Below the pieces are notes generated by a model. It was not told the DNA's origin. It saw only the letters and a program-made list of their open reading frames with translations, and did no database searches. A stretch of DNA of 6,039 bases, from contig JAITPL010000212.1 in NCBI GenBank assembly GCA_031289445.1, positions 1 through 6,039 on the forward strand, given 5' to 3'. Below, one piece after another: positions 4,927 through 6,039 of this stretch. A program made the position numbers and the translations under genes. This stretch comes from Tannerella sp. (GTDB lineage Bacteria; Bacteroidota; Bacteroidia; Bacteroidales; Tannerellaceae). Numbering within the stretch: the first letter of the stretch is position 1; every line of letters begins with the position of its first letter.

Positions 4927-6039
4927 TTATTCCTTGTTGATTTCTCCCGAGCCTGTTATGGCGGTAACTTTTTCCGGCGGATCGTTGAAGTAGGTTATAC
5001 TGCCCGCCCCTTCCATCTTGGCGTTTAAATATTTTACCGGATAACACCGGATAGCGCCGTCGCCGTCAACGTGAGCATAAACAGAGTCGGCAACAAGTTC
5101 GCGGGTATCAAGAGAGCCAAGCCCGTTCAACTTCAAGTGAGCGTTATGAACTTTCCCGGCTATTTCTATTGTTCCAACGTCATTCGCAGAAATATCCAAC
5201 GAATTGACTGTCAAACTGTCTATCTTGAATTTGGAGACGCTTTTCAATACGAGTTCAAAGTCGTCGGCTGTGAAGGCACGAGGAAAAAAGACGCTTCCCG
5301 ACGAATATACCTCAAGTTGCTTGAGGATAGGCGTTTTAATGTGGATTATCAGATTGTTATCGTGGTAGATGGAATGCTCGGCGTTCAATCGCAGTTTTTT
5401 GTCTTCTATCTTGTAGCTTACGTTCTTGACAAGATTTTCGTCTCCGCTGAACAGGATAGTAGTCTTGCCGGAGCTTGTCTGTTCAATTTGCAGATTGACT
5501 TTCAGATTGGGCAGCAACCGTATTGCTTCTATCGGCTCGTCTATCACGTCTTCCTTCTCGAAAAATGCTCCGTCCCCGCTAATCCAACCGCTCGGATGAC
5601 TGCTTTCGGTTACGTTCTCGGTTATTTTCCACTCCCATCTAATAAATGGAAATATGGAAAAATTGTTATCACTGTATTTCCCCGGCGCAAAAAGGAAAAA
5701 CACTGCTGCAATCAACCAGATAGCAAGGCCGGTTGCTTTGATGGTCTTATTGACAGGATTAAGTTTGAAAACCTGAGCTAAAATCCAATAAATCAGAGCG
5801 GCCACAGGTATTCCGATTAGCAGGAAAAGCGTGATTCCCTTCAACAGGGTAAGATTGTACAGGAAAGACTTTTCAACTACCTCTTCGGGTACAAATACGC
5901 CGGGCAAACCGCCATTAAACAAATGAGGCAGAATGACTATCATGGCGACTATCAGGAGGATAATTGGAAGCGCAATCAGGCAACCTATTCCTGCAAACAC
6001 GCCGAAAACAGCGCCGAAGCATCCCTTGTTAGTCGTAGC
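4927..6039 (-). CDS. Membrane protein with C-terminal DUF2807-like (GIN) domain, 5' end missing
   Basis: The frame is open to the right edge, so the start is outside the window. A GTG at 6000 is in frame, but the codons before it (ATTNKGCFGAVFG) continue the same Gly-rich hydrophobic stretch, so it is probably not the start. Counting from that GTG, there are membrane segments at about 6-28, 55-78 and 88-104. Then comes an extended polar domain of about 250 residues rich in beta-strand pattern, with Gly turns (VYSSGS, NGLGSL, DGDGAI, EGAGSI, TGSGEI). This matches DUF2807, a beta-repeat domain common in Bacteroidota. The arrangement resembles PspC-DUF2807 proteins of Bacteroidales, where a PspC domain precedes the membrane helices; PspC itself, if present, lies beyond the window. 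Function is not established; an envelope role (sensing or stress) is only a guess. The stop is TAA; the gene converges on rplI. Confidence 0.8.
   Translation of the reverse strand, partial: ATTNKGCFGAVFGVFAGIGCLIALPIILLIVAMIVILPHLFNGGLPGVFVPEEVVEKSFLYNLTLLKGITLFLLIGIPVAALIYWILAQVFKLNPVNKTIKATGLAIWLIAAVFFLFAPGKYSDNNFSIFPFIRWEWKITENVTESSHPSGWISGDGAFFEKEDVIDEPIEAIRLLPNLKVNLQIEQTSSGKTTILFSGDENLVKNVSYKIEDKKLRLNAEHSIYHDNNLIIHIKTPILKQLEVYSSGSVFFPRAFTADDFELVLKSVSKFKIDSLTVNSLDISANDVGTIEIAGKVHNAHLKLNGLGSLDTRELVADSVYAHVDGDGAIRCYPVKYLNAKMEGAGSITYFNDPPEKVTAITGSGEINKE

Noticed and set aside
5071..5781. A 236-codon open frame on the plus strand, opposite the DUF2807-like gene
   Set aside because: The minus-strand frame has membrane helices, family-like repeats and continues through the window edge. 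The plus frame has no SD, no promoter box and no recognisable domain.
5998..6000. GTG at 6000 as the start of the DUF2807-like membrane protein
   Set aside because: The frame continues upstream without a stop to the window edge and encodes sequence continuous with the first membrane segment, so the gene is more likely truncated by the window.

Overview
The window looks like ordinary chromosomal DNA from a member of the Bacteroidota, probably Bacteroidales. Three independent signs support this. First, three intergenic sites match the Bacteroidota -7 promoter element TAnnTTTG. Second, most start codons have no Shine-Dalgarno (SD) sequence. Third, the GuaA, bS18 and bL9 proteins resemble Bacteroidales versions as I remember them. 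The code is the standard one, with TAA and TAG used as stops. The exact genus cannot be read from this window.

Layout from left to right: (1) on the minus strand, the 5' end of a DUF1016/YhcG-type (PDDEXK nuclease family) gene runs off the left edge and carries an in-frame TAA at codon 4. (2) On the minus strand, a complete phospho-sugar mutase gene (phosphoglucomutase/phosphomannomutase family) lies 32 bp upstream of it. (3) A 91-bp divergent promoter region has one TAnnTTTG box on each strand. (4) On the plus strand is a complete guaA (GMP synthase). (5) A 127-bp intergenic region ends in the best promoter of the window. (6) On the plus strand is a compact ribosomal protein operon, rpsF-rpsR-rplI (bS6, bS18, bL9), closed by a strong intrinsic terminator. 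(7) On the minus strand, convergent with the operon, is the C-terminal part of a multi-pass membrane protein with a DUF2807-like beta-repeat domain; its start lies beyond the right edge.

The genes are mostly housekeeping: sugar-phosphate interconversion, the last step of GMP synthesis, and ribosome assembly. The most interesting signal is translational. pgm, guaA and rpsF have no SD, while rpsR and rplI each have a perfect AAGGAGG at ideal spacing. In Bacteroidota the 16S anti-SD is held by bS21, bS18 and bS6, and strong SDs upstream of bS18 and bS21 genes have been proposed as autoregulatory sensors. This operon encodes two of those three proteins, so the SD of rpsR fits that model; the equally strong SD of rplI is less expected. 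No CRISPR array, tRNA, rRNA or insertion sequence was seen, and I found no convincing wholly new system.
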